Of a stretch of 64,000 nucleotides of DNA, positions 1-12,057 are shown piece after piece. Within the stretch, counting starts at the first letter, position 1; every line of letters begins with the position of its first letter. The position numbers were made by a program, and so were the translations under genes. The notes under the pieces were generated by a model, which had not been told where the DNA came from, did not search any database, and saw nothing but the letters and a program-made list of their open reading frames with translations. Origin of the DNA: Cephalopachus bancanus (lineage: Eukaryota; Chordata; Mammalia; Primates; Tarsiidae); NCBI GenBank assembly GCA_027257055.1, contig JAPVLO010000039.1:6354501-6418500 (forward strand), given 5' to 3'.

Positions 1-33
1 GCCGGCGTTGAAATCACCCATCAACATGATGTC
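1..33 (-). CDS. DNASE1: DNASE1 sixth coding exon, cut by the window edge
   Basis: Encodes [11 protein letters not shown] after acceptor ctgatag. Contains the Asp/Asn pair of the active site. The remaining coding exons lie to the left of base 1. Confidence 0.94.
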
Positions 34-1924
34 CTATCAGAACATCCAGTTGGCACAAGGACAAATGGAGGCCCCTGGAGCCCCCTGCCCCGGGAGGGCC
101 TCATACCTCCATGCCCCACTTCTGCTGGACATCCAGGTAGACATCATACAGAGCATCGATCTCAGCCACTGCATCCATTGGGGCCGCGTGCAGGGGAACA
201 ATGGCAAACTCCCTCACCTCTGCAAAGACGGTAGTCGTGCTAAGGATGTGGTATGCAGAGTCCACCTTGTGGAGGCCTGGCCAGAGAGCACCTCAGAGGC
301 CACACATGGACAGGGAAGACTCAGTCATACTGTAGGCCTGGGATAAAGGATGGGAGACAGTGCCCCGGGGTGGACGTTTACCAAGTAACTTCAATGTAAA
401 ACCCTCTCTAGGGGCTGAGGGAGGTAGGCAGCATTCGATGTAGCTTCCCAGGTGTTCTGGGAGGGGCCTGGGGCCATAAGCACCGAGCCAAGACTCTACC
501 TTGGCCCAGGCAGCCCAGGGCAGCAGCACTCACCCGTGAACGGGGAGGAGAACTTGACCACAGCAGGCTCTCTGCTGAAAGTGTCGTTTCCACAGGGCTC
601 GCAGCCATCATCATAATAGTAGCTATCGAGGACTGATACCTGGTCGGGCCTGTGGAAAGCCAGGGAGAGGAGCTGACCTCAGCCTCCCCTCCCTTAGCTG
701 CTCACGGGAGGTGGGCACCATGGCCTGGGCTGCACTCGGGCCCATGCAGGCTGAAGCACCAGCCACGTCCTGCCAGCCTCTCCACGGGCTGCGAGAGACT
801 CCTGGGAGGGAGGACACGGCAGCTGGCCACCCGTCACCCCACTGGCTCTGAGGTCCTGAGGTGGTTTGGCTTCAGCCTGGACCTTGGCTCTGTGGCCTTG
901 GTTTCTTGCCCCCAGGACATGGCTTCCCCCACTCTGCTGGGGCCTTCCCAGGTGAGGGATGGGCTGGCTTCCTGGCTGTCTAGCACACCCCTCAGCCACG
1001 GGGTCTGTCGCCCCACATCTCGGTCCTTGTGGTCACAGGCCAGGTGGGCCCAAGATGTTACCTGTACACAAAGAGGTAGCGCTCCTTGTAGCTGTTGCGT
1101 CCCAGTGGCTCACTGACCACGTAGTGATAGGTGTTTGGTGTGTCCCTGGATTGAAGGAACAAAAGGTCCCAGTCGGGGCCACAGAGGGGACCCTCCAGCT
1201 GCTGACACCAGGGCTCTGCCCCCCACCCGTCACTTTCCCTGGGCCTGAATAAAGTGAGGCCGGGCCCTGTGTGGGGTCGTCACTTCCCCTGGGACTCCGC
1301 CACTGTCACCCACTGATTGAGCTCGTCCAGCAGCTTTCCCACGGCCGTCAGGTGACTGTCTCTGACCTCTTGGACAAGGGCAATGTCGTAGCGACTCAGG
1401 ATCTGAGGGGTGAGGCCACAGCGGTGCTGACCAGGCTGTGGCTGCCCAGGGGCACCCAGCTCTGCCTGTCCCCAGGTCCCCGCAGGGCCATGACAGGAGC
1501 TGCAGCTACTGCTCCAAGGTATTTCTGTCATAGCCCAATGCTCTTGCCTGCATTCCTCCTGCCAGCCATGGGCAGCATGGCAAGGACAAGGACCCTGGGC
1601 CAGCAACCGGGGTCCTGTCCCATCCCTGAAAGACGAGGCTCTCGATGTCATTCAGATACTCAACAGTCTGGAGTCCCCAGTGCTGACCTGCCCACAACCC
1701 TAGGCCACTGGCCCAGCATTCCCTGGGCCCTTCTCCGGGGTTCCTCTGCCCTTGGGGACAGACCACCCTGGACTTACCTGTACAATGTAGCTGGAGAGGG
1801 TGGCATTGGACATCTTGGTCTCTCCAAATGTGCGGATGTTGAAGGCTGCTATCTTCAGAGAAAGGGCCACCTGCAACAGGCTGGCCAGGGCCAGCAGTGC
1901 ACCCAGCAGTCTCTCGCCCCTCAT
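1..1924 (-). CDS. DNASE1: DNASE1, deoxyribonuclease I (5' coding part, six exons, runs off the left edge)
   Basis: Secreted Ca/Mg-dependent endonuclease that degrades extracellular DNA; pancreatic, salivary and serum enzyme. Six exons with consensus splice sites join in frame at 1778-1924, 1314-1402, 1062-1145, 534-649, 107-219 and 1-33, giving the first 194 of about 282 residues. Residues 1-22 are a hydrophobic signal peptide; mature protein starts LKIAAFNI. In precursor numbering I see the catalytic Glu61 (ALVQEVRDS), His156 (VPLHAAP) and Asp190/Asn192 (MGDFNAG), the Cys123/Cys126 pair (CEPCG), N-glycosylation sites at Asn40 (NAT) and Asn128 (NDT), and the actin-contact residues Tyr87, Val89, Glu91 and Ala136. 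The last two catalytic residues lie beyond the window. No frame lesion is seen. Start chosen because it gives the signal peptide and lies 16 nt inside the exon. Divergence from human is too large for an ape. Confidence 0.97.
107..219 (-). CDS. DNASE1: DNASE1 fifth coding exon
   Basis: Encodes [20 protein letters not shown] and on to QQKWGME. Holds the catalytic His156. Acceptor ctttgcag, donor gtatga; it ends exactly on a codon boundary. Confidence 0.96.
534..649 (-). CDS. DNASE1: DNASE1 fourth coding exon
   Basis: Encodes [20 protein letters not shown], then a Ca-binding/disulfide loop and [13 protein letters not shown]. Acceptor ttccacag, donor gtgagt. The CEPC disulfide and the NDT sequon are intact. 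Confidence 0.96.
1062..1145 (-). CDS. DNASE1: DNASE1 third coding exon
   Basis: Encodes (Q)[27 protein letters not shown] plus two bases of Arg. Acceptor caatccag, donor gtaaca. YHYVVSE is the DNase I actin-contact strand. Confidence 0.96.
1314..1402 (-). CDS. DNASE1: DNASE1 second coding exon
   Basis: Encodes [18 protein letters not shown] and on to LLDELN plus two bases of a Gln codon. It carries the catalytic Glu61. Acceptor ccctcag; donor is gtgggt, used two bases into the CAG codon. This phase is needed to join the next exon, which starts with the missing G. Confidence 0.96.
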
Positions 1925-1940
1925 CTTGGGAGAAGGTGGG
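1778..1940 (-). CDS. DNASE1: DNASE1 first coding exon (16 nt of 5'UTR plus codons 1-49)
   Basis: Acceptor ctacag precedes position 1940; ATG is at 1924-1922; the exon ends after TACATTGTACAG with donor gtaagt. It encodes the 22-residue signal peptide and the first beta strand ([15 protein letters not shown]) with the first N-glycosylation sequon. Confidence 0.96.
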
Positions 1941-3120
1941 CTGTAGAGACATGGGGGAAACGGGATGTCGCCCCTGCCACCCACACCCCAGCCTCCTGGA
2001 GCCCAGCTGGTGAGAGCCGGTAGAACCCACAGCCAGGGAGGTCCTGTCCACAGGTCATGCTGAACACAGGAGACCTTCACAAGCTTTTCTCACAATATCC
2101 AGAGAGCCAGATGCCTGGTGCCAAATCACACCTTCACCCATGACAGATGCCAGAGACCCCTGGGGCCCATGCTCACCAAAGAAGATGCCTTGTTCTCTGC
2201 TGGGGGACACAGCTCTGAGACTCCCTGCCTGGTCCAGGACCGGCCAGTCACCCAGAGTGATTCAGCCTGGCGCTCACCTGAGATGATGATGATAATATCC
2301 TCAGAGCCAATTCTGCCAAGAATCTGGAATATTCTTTGGTGTCAAGTTTTTCCTTTTGCTGCTTTAAGAAAAAAATTCATTTAGGAAGGGAGGTCTTTGA
2401 AGAGCACGGCTTGAAGCCTTGGCGGTGCTGCTGGGCTCAGGATCCTGCACTAGCAACGTGCAAGCTGCCCAGGGTTTTAAAGGTTCAGGTAGCCGTGACC
2501 TTCCTTGGGCACATGTGTGCCGTCACCTGAGGGTGCAGAACAATGACACTGTAGCTTTCCATGCAGGTGGGGTTGCTGGCATGTGCTTATTTCTGAAGGC
2601 ACAGGTTCCTCACTGCTATAAAAACAGCAGCTGATAATCATGTTTACACTTGATTATAAAATGTCTAATAATAGGCTTTTGTGTCCCTCGCACATGTGGC
2701 TACCCCAGCCCTCAGGCCAGGAATGGGCAGCAGGTGTACACAGGAGGGCAGGACTAGGCTGGGCTCAGCTGTGCTCATCTCTGGTCCAGGGTCCCAAGGT
2801 CACCTTGAAGCCAGAGGTCAAAGCCACATCCTGGGTTGCAAATGGAGCCCTGTGGCCAGGACACTCCTGCATTCCTGATTCCTTCCTGCCATGAGAGGAA
2901 GGCCCTACAGCACTGGGGTGCCAGGCCTGTGGGTGCCATTGATCACAGGGCCAGGAAGAGTGGGACTGCAAAGCCCAACTGATGTTGCTGGCCAGGCCGT
3001 GGGGAGCTGCCTTGAGGTAGACAGGAGGCTGCGTGTTTAAGCCTGAGAGGATCCGGGGTGACCAGGTCACAAGGGCAGGGCAGCAGCTGAGGTCCGTGCT
3101 AGGCCTTGAATCTAGTCATT
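1941..3120. other. DNASE1 5' intron, single-copy sequence
   Basis: No open frame with coding character and no repeat that I recognise. A non-coding first exon of DNASE1 could lie here, but I cannot place it from sequence alone. Confidence 0.4.
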
Positions 3121-3121
3121 T

Positions 3122-3397
3122 CTTTTTTCTTTTTTTGAGTCAGGGTCTCACCCTGTCATCCAGGCTGGAGTGCAGTGGCACCATCACACTTGGCTTACCT
3201 CAGCCTCGATTTCCCAGGTTCAGGTGGTCCTTCTGCCTCAGCCTCTAGAGAAGCTGGGACTATAAGCACACATCACCACACCAGCTAATTTTTTTTTTTT
3301 TGTAGAGATGAGATCTCAAACTCCTAGGCTCAAGTGATCCTCCTGCCTCAGCCTCCCAAAGTGCTGGAATTACAGGCATGAGCCACCATGTCCAGCT
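3122..3397 (-). mobile_element. Alu, old, antisense
   Basis: Poly-T head, 'gtctcaccctgtcatccaggc', linker poly-T at 3291-3301 and the end 'catgagccaccatgtccagc'. Lacks the lineage-specific diagnostics of most Alus in the window, so it is probably an older insertion. Confidence 0.9.
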
Positions 3398-3429
3398 GGG
3401 TCCAATCATTTATTTTGGAAACCTTGACC

Positions 3430-3860
3430 ATGACCATCTGTATTCATTTCCCAAGGCTGTGCTAGCAAACCACCATAAATTTGGTGGCTTAAAAAAATAG
3501 AAGTCGATCCTCTCAGTTCAAGCCAGAAGTCTAAAATCAAGGTGTTAGCAGGACTTCGCTCACTCTGGAGGCTTTGGGGGCTCCTTCCTTGTTTCCCAGT
3601 TTCTGATGGTTGCCAGTGTCCTTGGCATTCTGTGGCTTGTGGCCATGCCATTCCGGTCTCTGTCTCCATAGTCATGTGGCCTCTTCTTCTGTGTCAGCTC
3701 TCCCACTGCCTCCCTCTTCTGAAGATATATGTGCCTTATCTCACCAGTCACATCTGCAAAGTCCTTTTCTGCTGGATAAATTAACAATCAGAGGCTCCAG
3801 GGATTAGGACATGGACATCTTTGGAGATGCCACCATTCAGCCCACCGCCCTGTGCTGGGG
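3430..3860 (+). repeat. Old interspersed repeat, family not assigned
   Basis: Begins 'gtattcatttcccaaggctg' and ends 'atgccaccattcagcccac', with the internal phrase 'ggtggcttaaaa'. I recognise this as a common mammalian medium-reiterated element. A related copy lies at 38828-39108. I cannot name the family reliably. Confidence 0.55.
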
Positions 3861-6390
3861 GCTCCGTCCACTTGGAAAGGGCTGTGCTGGTCCCCCATGG
3901 GCTGCACTGCACAGTGTGGTCTCTCCTGTGGGAGGCCTTTGGGCAGGAGTCAGCAGAGGCCAAGGTCAAAGGATCGGGCCAGCTGGCCATGAAGCAGAAG
4001 ATGGTCCAGTGTGGACTAGAAATAGTAAGTAAAACCAACTTCAACAAGACTAGTATCTCCCTTTAATTAATAAAAACATGTCGATCACCTCATTTATCCC
4101 TCAATACAACAAAGTGGGGGAAACACATGGCTGCTCCTCAAGCTCCCAAAGGCCTCGTCGCAGACTTTTTCAAAGGTTTGATTCCCAGTTCTTCCCTGCT
4201 GTCAATCCCTGAGGCCAGCAGAGCCTCCGGCATGTCAAAATCCAGTCCTAAGCTCCAAGCACAGCTACTGCAGTATTCCGTGTAGGTGGCCTGGCCCTCT
4301 GACTCTGGCAGTTTTCTTTCCTGGACACACATCTGACAGATTGATTGTGGGGAATGGAACAAGCCTAGAGAGCAGGCATTGTCCACCATGGAGGGGCCGT
4401 CTGGGACCCAATTACAGCACACAGCACAAGTGCCCCCAGTTATTGGCATGAAGGACATCATCCCCTCCTGGCTCTTGACCAAATGCTGCCCAGTCTACTC
4501 CCAGGCATGGTGCTTGGCCTCCCTCCTCTACCCACCAGAAGGAAGGTCAGAACTCAGTTCTCACTGTACAAATGGTGGAACCCTGAGCACCACTGCCTGC
4601 CGTGTGGCCACCCTCAGGAAAGGGGCTTTGATGAGAACAGCACAACCCAGAAAGATCCTGGCCTTGGGTGTCAGGGACATGGGGCTTGTCCGGGTTCACC
4701 ATTAGGCCTTCAGTTTTCTGGAAACTCAATGTCTTCATCTGTCAGATGGGGTAACATTATTCCACGGAAGAATCATTTCACCTCCTAAAAAGTCATCCTA
4801 CCCCTGAGGACAGTAACCTCTCAGATGCTGAGTCTCCATTGCTCTTTGACCTCTCCCTCATGGACATCTTTTTTTTTTCTGCGTCAGTTTTGCTGTGTAA
4901 CAAGCCAGTGCAAAACTCAGTGCACAACAATATGCATTTCTCCCACACTCATAGGTCTGTGGGTCTCTGGTCAGCTGGAATGACTCTACTCCCTAGTTCT
5001 GGGGCTGGGCTGGAGGGACTGCAGCTCCCCGGCACACTCTCCCAACTGGGTGGAAGGTGGAGGCTCCCGGAGTGTGAGCAGAACACACAGCACCCTGCGG
5101 CCAAGGCTTGGAGCTGGCACACCGTCACTTCTGCCTATGTTTGGCCTTGGTGAACCACGAGGCCAAGCCCAACATCAGGGAGGCAATGGGGTGCTCCTCT
5201 CATGCCGGGCCCCACTCTGGAGACAGAGGCATGGTGCTGGGGAATTCTTGGAGAAAGCCCAGCACTTCTGGCATTTTTCAAAGTCATATCCACAAGGAAA
5301 TGGGCACTGACAGCAAATGGCTACAATGAGAAAAGCTGGCCACTGGATCACCTTGGATCAGGGTGAGCTATTTTTACACCAACCCTGAAGATCTGCAGCC
5401 TTCTCCGGTTAAATTAAACCTGTCACAGATACAAGAAGTGAAAATAGCACATAGTTTATTGATGTCTGAGCCAGGTCATGTGGCTGAAATAAAAGGATAA
5501 AGAAAAAAATCCTATAAGCACCATGGCAGGAACAACTGGCCTCAAAGGAACACCTGTGGCAGCCCAGGCCACATAGGGCTCCATGCATTAGTGAGTGCTG
5601 CATGACCTTGATCTGCAGAGAAGGGGGAAGAGGTGGTGACTGACTTGGCACATTGACAAGCAGGCCCGGAAGGGAAAAATTCCACAGATCAAGAGAAAAA
5701 AAGGGCACAGAGCTGTGGTTTCCAAACTGCATGGAGGCACCCCAGTGAACCCACAGGATGCCATCGGATCCTTTTTAACTTTGAGAGAAATAGTGATACT
5801 CAGCATCTTATACACTGTGCTCAAGGCAGTTCATTGTCTTGGTGTCATATCTGGCTCTACTCTCCAAGATGTCCTCTCTTTGCAAAGCTAGGTTGTGGCA
5901 GTTACTGAAAAAGCAATTAGTGCGTCAAAATCAGCATGGAACAATGAGGCAAGGAGGGTGGCAGTGTCCAGTCAGATTCCACATTTTAAGAAGTGTCCAA
6001 GAGGTACACACAGCCCATGAGTAAGTCACTGTGGCTACTTAAAAGTGAAGTAAACACTTTAAATGTATGTGTATTACTTTTCCAGATGTCTACTATAAGT
6101 TGCCAGGACATAAATACTTATTGTTTGGGTTTACTTATTTAATAAATAAAACGGTTAGGTATTGCTTTTGGCCTGGGGGGGGTGACAAAATATTACCGAA
6201 CCTTAACTAAGAGTGCTCTGAACTAAGAAAGTGCACGAAACTCTGGATTGAACTAATGTCATGGATAATGCCAGTGTTGCTAGGTTATATATCCTACTTT
6301 ATTGAATATAACTTACTTTCTAGCCTTTGTTATTAACAACTGCTTGAACATCTTATCATAAAGAAATTCTACTGAGAAGAATAATTACAA
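3861..6390. other. Intronic single-copy stretch with faint MIR-like relics
   Basis: No coding exon seen. Around 4700-4765 the phrase 'ttcatctgtcagatgggg' resembles the MIR core. The rest looks unique. Confidence 0.35.
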
Positions 6391-6394
6391 TGAG

Positions 6395-6711
6395 CCGGGC
6401 TCGGTGGCTCAGCCTGTAACCCCGCGCCTTTGGGAGGCTGAAGTGAGTGGATTGCCTGAGCCCGCGGGTTCGAGACCTGCCTGGGCAGCGAGACCTCATC
6501 TCTACAATAAATCAAAAAAAATCAGCTGAGCGTGGTAGCGCGCGCCTGTAATTCCGGCTACTTGGAAGGCTGAGGCGGAAGGATCACCGGAACCCAGCAG
6601 GCGAGGCTGCGGTGGCTGGGAGCGGCCACTGCACTCCAGTCCAGGCAACCGAGTGAGACTCCAACTCAAAAAAATAAATAAAATAATAATAATAATAATA
6701 ATAATAATAAT
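6395..6711 (+). mobile_element. Alu (lineage-specific family) with an (AAT)n tail
   Basis: Starts gccgggctcggtggctcag and carries the linker 'acaataaatcaaaaaa'. The tail has become an AAT microsatellite at about 6680-6711. Confidence 0.93.
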
Positions 6712-6885
6712 CGAAAAGGATCCTTATTTGGATCCTGTAAAAATCCTGTCTTTTAATCATATGAACAGGCATTTGTTTAGCAAACAATTCAGTGAAGAGG
6801 CAATCAAGAAATGTAGAATACCTACCCAGTAACTGAAGAAGTATCAAGTTATTAGCTGTATTGGCTTTTATTGGCCCTTACATTT

Positions 6886-7068
6886 TATTTTTTTTTAATT
6901 GTTATTATTTTAAAGATGGGATCTTGCTGTGTTGCTCAGGCTGGAGTGCAGTGGCTATTCACAGGCACAATCGTAGCTCACTGCATCCTCGAGCTCCTGG
7001 GCTCAAGTGATCCTCCCACCTCAGCCTCCAGAGTCGCTGGGACTACAGGTATGTGCCACCACACCCAG
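6886..7068 (-). mobile_element. Free Alu monomer (FRAM/FLAM-like), antisense
   Basis: Only about 180 nt and one arm long. Contains 'cagtggctattcacaggcac', which is typical of old free monomers rather than dimeric Alus. Confidence 0.7.
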
Positions 7069-7321
7069 CCTTATATTTTAGAGTCACACACATAAGGATG
7101 AAGTGATACAGTACCTGGGATTTGCTTCAAAATGCTGGCCCTGAAGCTGGGTGATAAGCACATGAAGGTTCATGATATCAGTCTCTCTGCTTTTAAATAT
7201 GTTGAAATTTTTCTATCACTTATTTTTTTAAATGTAGACATCAAAAGCTCAGTAAGCCATGTAACTGGATATAACGCAGATTCCAAAATGAAGTTTAACA
7301 AGAAGTTAATGCTAAAAACAA

Positions 7322-7610
7322 GCCGGGCGCAGTGGCTCACGCCTGCAATCCCAGCATTTTGGGAGGTGGCGACAGGAGGACTGCCTGAGCTCAGGGATTC
7401 GAGACCAGTCTGGGCAAGTTGGCGAGATGTCATCTCTACAATAAATCAAAAACTTAGCCAAGCATGGTGGCATGTACCTGTGGTTCCAGCTACTTGGAAG
7501 GCTGAGGCAGAAGGATCACCTGAGCTCAGCAGGTCAAGGCACCAGGAGTCGTGAGTGTGCCACTGCACTCCAGCCTAGGTGACAAAATGAGACTCGTACT
7601 CAAAAAAAAA
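7322..7610 (+). mobile_element. Alu
   Basis: Dimeric, starts gccgggcgcagtggctcacg (so it keeps the ancestral 'cacg'), linker 'acaataaatcaaaaac', poly-A tail. It looks older than the ctcagcc copies. Confidence 0.92.
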
Positions 7611-8183
7611 AACAACACAAATATTAAATGCCCAGTTTGCATGGTTACACCTGCTCAGAAAACACTCCTATGGCTGTCCTCTGAGGCCGGTGCTTTGTCC
7701 CAGGCTTTAGCTGCAGCTGGGACACCTCTCTTCCGGTCTGACAGACACTGTACACTTGCCACAGCCACAGTGGGCCCCAGATTGCAGCCGTGGCCTTCCT
7801 GGCCCATTGCTATGGTCTCACCGTCATCCAGAGGCCCAAACACCCAAGATCATCCTGGGACCCTGCTGTCCCTCAGCCCCACCACAGCATACATCTGGAG
7901 CCTGCACTTCTCTCAGATTCTGCAGCCTCCACACAGGCCCTGTCACCACTGCCTCTCCCTGTGGCCTCCCGTTTCCAGAAACCCGTTCCCACAATCCACA
8001 CGATTCCCAGAACATCTCACAAACATGTATTAGATCACATTATTCCCCTACTTAAAATCTGTTGCCAGTTTCTCGTTGTCCTTAACACGAAATCCAATGC
8101 TTGGGGTGACCTGTGCTGTTCTAGTTCAGAGCCTCCTGCTCTCCTGGAGAGTTGGGCCTTCTTGTCATGCCAGTTTCAGCTTT

Positions 8184-8471
8184 TTTTTTTGTAGTCGGAG
8201 TCTCACTCCGTCGCCCAGACTGGAGGGCAGTGGCTGCTCCCAGCCACCGCAGCCTCGACCTGCTGGGCTCCGGTGATCCTTCCGCCTCAGCCTTCCGAGT
8301 AGCTGGAACTACAGGCGCGCGCTACCATGCCCAGCTGATTTTTTGATTTATTGTAGAGATGAGGTCTCGCCAAGTTGCCCAGGCGGGTCTCGAACCCACG
8401 GGCTCAGGCAATCCACTTACCTTGACCTCCCAAAGCGCTGGGATTACAGGCTGAGCCACCGAACCTGGCTT
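8184..8471 (-). mobile_element. Alu nested in an L1 tail, antisense
   Basis: Poly-T, then 'gtagtcggagtctcactccg', ending in 'gagccaccgaacctggc'. Lineage-specific type. It sits inside the poly-T of the L1 fragment. Confidence 0.93.
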
Positions 8472-8578
8472 TTTAAATTTTTTTTTAATAATCAATATTT
8501 TTTATTATGATATTGCGGGGCACAGTTAAGGGTTAGGTATACAAATATGCTTCGTTCAGGCACCCTTGTTGATAAGAA
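8184..8578 (-). mobile_element. 5'-truncated L1 3' end, antisense, with an Alu in its tail
   Basis: Flanked by the 13-bp direct repeat cagtttcagcttt at 8171-8183 and 8579-8591. Next to the right copy is L1 3'UTR ('ttaagggttaggtatacaaa', antisense), and the poly-T end holds a full Alu. The 3'UTR phrase recurs at 10.4 and 12.4 kb. Confidence 0.75.
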
Positions 8579-8850
8579 CAGTTTCAGCTTTAATGTTACC
8601 GCTGCGAGGCCATCCTCCCCCCCCCGATACCTATCGCCAGCGTGTCCCCAGTTTTACTTTTTCAGGGCCCATATCATTTATTTGTTTTAATGTGCTTGCT
8701 CACATACTTGTATAGCCTCACACCTGGGGCTTTCTGATCAGAACACAAGCTCCAGGGAGCAGTGGCCATGTCTTTCTCATCTGTGAAAATATCCCTGCTG
8801 CCAACACCAATGCCTGGAGCAGAGGAGGCACTTCACAGACAGCTGCTGAC

Positions 8851-9569
8851 CACAGCTGAGCTACACACTTACCTACTCTGCAGCTCCCACCAAGCAAGAG
8901 GATGTCCTTCCCCCCAGACACTCCAGAGAAAACCGTTCTCAGAAGCAATCCAGCACAGTGGACACTGCAGGGCATCTAGGTGGCACTTGAATTCTCTGGG
9001 CTCTCAGCTTAAGCTGACCGGCAGCTTCCAGGGGTCCCCCATGGCTGTTGTGGCCCCCAAGGCCCACCTCCCCTCAGCCAGACTCTACTTGGGGTTCCTT
9101 CTCTCCCCTCAGGAGGTGTTTCTACTGACTTCATGAACAGAGCAACTTAAAGGGCAAAAAGCTCTTATCCTTCACCTCAGGCAAAGGGCTGGCCAGTCTT
9201 TGCCGTGACACTGCTTTAGCCCCTATGCCAAACGGCCTGAGCAGGTCAGTCAACACTCAGCTCAGCATGTTGCCCTTGGGCCATGACCCAGCCTCGGCGC
9301 ACCATCCCTCATGAATTTATTTCTGTTCTTTATAAAGAAAGCATTAACCCAGGATGGAAAATTTCTTGGAACAACATGCATCTGAACTGCAAAGATTCAC
9401 GACAGCCACACAGTCATGCTCAGCAGCAGACTGGCCTTTGTTTCTTCGTCCCTGGCCTGTCAGCAGGACACAGTCAGCACTCACCTTCTGTCGGGTGTGG
9501 CTGCCCTGGCCCCTGCTCCTCATGCTGCTACTTTTCTGCACTCTGCTGCAAACGAAAATAAATTCATTT
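8851..9569. other. Intronic single-copy stretch
   Basis: Nothing recognised; no reading frame with coding character. Confidence 0.4.
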
Positions 9570-9583
9570 AAAAAGTCATTTTC

Positions 9584-9862
9584 GGCCTCGGTGGCTCAGC
9601 CTGTAATCCCAGCACTTTGGGAGGCCAAGGTGAGTGGATTGCCTGAGCCTGCGGGTTCGAGACCCGCCTGGGCAACTTGGCGAGACCTCATCTCCACAAT
9701 AAATAAAAAATTAGCTGGGTGTGGTAGCACATGCCTGTAGTTCCAGCTACTCGGAAGGCGGAGGCGGAAGGATCGGAGCCCAGCAGGTCGAGGCTGCGGT
9801 GGCCGGGAGCGGCCACTGCACTCCAGTCTGGGCAACAGAGTGAGACTCCAACTCAAAAAAAA
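9584..9862 (+). mobile_element. Alu with perfect target-site duplication
   Basis: Flanked by aaaaagtcattttc at 9570-9583 and 9863-9876. The 5' end is shortened to ggcctcggtggctcag. Lineage-specific type. Confidence 0.95.
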
Positions 9863-10370
9863 AAAAAGTCATTTTCTAAACTTCATGTTGGAGAGGTTAG
9901 CACATCTATATCCTGAGCCCATCAGTACAAATGAGAACTTTAAATAGAGCCACACAACTCTACTTCCTGAGGCATGCAAATGGACTCCCAATGTCCTAAT
10001 GCTTCCAACAAAGGTTGCAATGAAAAGTGTTCCCCAAATCCCCAATTCCAAAGCCACCTCATTCTCTCCCAAGCACAAATGGCCTTCTCTTGGCAGTACC
10101 CCCTCCAAGTCTGGGTGGCCACAGAAGGGGCCAGAAGGGCCTTGAGGGTCTAGGAAAAGGAAACTCACAGGTACAAAGCCATCCTGGTGTTCGCAGGGTA
10201 TTTTCTATTGACCTTTCTTCCAGCTCACGAATCCTCTTCAGCTGATTCCAATCTGCTAGTAAGTCTACCTATTGCATTTTAAATTTCAGTTACTGTACTT
10301 TTCTGTTTTAGAACCTTCATTGTATTTTTTATGAATTTCCATTCTCTGTGACACTCTCCATCTCACCTAT

Positions 10371-11655
10371 TTTTTTTTTTATTTTAAATTTTTTTATTTT
10401 AAAGATGTGGGTAACCAATTCAGGGTTAGGGATACAGATGTCCAGTATGCAGGTACACTTGTTGATGAGGTGTGTCCTCACCCATCCCCGGGCAAAGTTG
10501 CCCACTACTGTCAGTCCTCTTCTTATAGTATTACAATAATTGTTCAAAGGCCGCTTATGAGAACATGTGATACTCAGTTCTTTCTTTCTGTGATACATCA
10601 CTCAGAATTATAGACTCTAAGTCCATCCAAGTTACTGTGACGTTCATAATTTTGTCCTTTATGGCTGTGTAATATCCCATTGTGTATATATACCACATTT
10701 TTTTTTCTCCAGTCCTCTTTCGAAGGGCAGCATGGTTAGTTCCATGTTTTTGCTCTTGTGAATAGTACTGCAATAAACATACGTGTGCAGGTATCTTTTT
10801 CATAGTGATTTGAGTTCCTCTGGATATATTCTCAGTAGGGAGATTGTGGGGCCGTATGGAAGGTCGATGCTTAGATATTTTAGGAATCCCCAAACTGTTT
10901 TCCACAGAGGTTGTATTAGTTTACACTCCCACCACCAGTGTAGAAGTGTTCCCTCCAGCATCTGTTTTTTTGAGTTAGTGATGATGGCCATCCTGACTGG
11001 AGTTACGTGGTGTCTCAGTGCAGTTTTAATTTGCATTTCTTTGATTACTAGTGAGGCTGATCATTTTTTCATGTGTCTGTTGGCAGCTTGAAGAAGCAAA
11101 ACCTCAATTTCTCAAACAACTCATTTTCGACAAAGCCTCCACCATCAACCACTGGGGAGAGAAGAACCTATCTAGTAAATGGTGCTGGGAAAACTGGCTG
11201 ACCACATGCAGAAGATTAAAACAGGACCCCTACCTATCACCATACACAAAAATTAACTCTAAATGGATTAAAGACCTAAGTGTAAAACCTCAAACTATAA
11301 GAACCTTAGAAACCGCAGGAGACACCCTTATGGTAATTGGAACTGGCAACCAATTCCTGATCAAAACCCCAAAAGCCCATGCCATAAGAGTTAAGATAGA
11401 TAAGTGGGACCTCATCAAACTGACAAGCTTCTGCAAAGCCAAAGAAACCATCAAGAGAGCAAGGAAACAGCCCACAGACTGGAAAAAAATACTTGCCAAC
11501 AGTATGTTTGACAAAGGCCTAACATCTGAGATCTACAAGGATCTCAAATGTGCCGAAATGGAAAAATAAAACAACAACAACCCCATTACAATGTAGGCAA
11601 AAGATATGAATAGACACTTCTCAAAAGAAGACATATGAGCAGCCAACAGATACCT
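10371..11655 (-). mobile_element. L1 fragment with 5' inversion (twin-priming structure)
   Basis: 10371-11090 is antisense L1: poly-T, 3'UTR, then the ORF2 C-terminus reading right to left. At 11090 the orientation flips, and 11091-11655 is sense ORF2 that ends where the antisense half begins in the element: both sides meet at the 'gccaacaga-acatg' motif. The order is ORF2 C-terminal region (sense) followed by its continuation (antisense). This is what twin-primed reverse transcription leaves. Many stops; no functional ORF2. Confidence 0.85.
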
Positions 11656-12057
11656 GTTCTCTTCAGTTATGTTAATCATAGTTCTTTTAAAGTCCATGTC
11701 TGAAAACCAGTATCTTAATCTCCCGTGGGTCCATTACCTTTCTTCCTCTGGTCCCATTTCTTAGTATACCTCATTGCTTTGACTGAGCATCATGCAGTGT
11801 GTGTGACAGAATGGCAGGAGTATGGATGTGTATTCCATTGTGTATGTATCACATTTTAAAAATCCAGTCCTCTTTTGATGGGCAGCTTACCTACTCTGTG
11901 GTGAGCAGTAGAGGGACAGATTACCACAGGCCAGTCAGGGGCTCCACCAACACTGGGATCCTCCGTAGTCCTTGTAAAGACCAGTCTACCTGTGGCTTGC
12001 CATCACCCCCAAGTCCCCTCCCCAAAGATCCCAAATGTGAGCCTGGGGTATTTCTTG

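Larger units (their letters stand above)
7620..8850 (+). repeat. L2-like relic, split by an L1 insertion
   Basis: 'ttattcccctacttaaaatc' upstream and 'gaacacaagctccagggagc' plus 'atgcctggagcagaggagg' downstream read like the 3' part of an L2 LINE. The element at 8184-8578 interrupts it. Assignment by recall only. Confidence 0.45.

Noticed and set aside
1271..2023. 250-codon frame on the plus strand
   Set aside because: It is the antisense shadow of two DNASE1 exons and their introns; no domain is seen.
11051..11569. 172-codon frame that looks coding
   Set aside because: It is an L1 ORF2 C-terminal fragment in the inverted L1, not a host gene.
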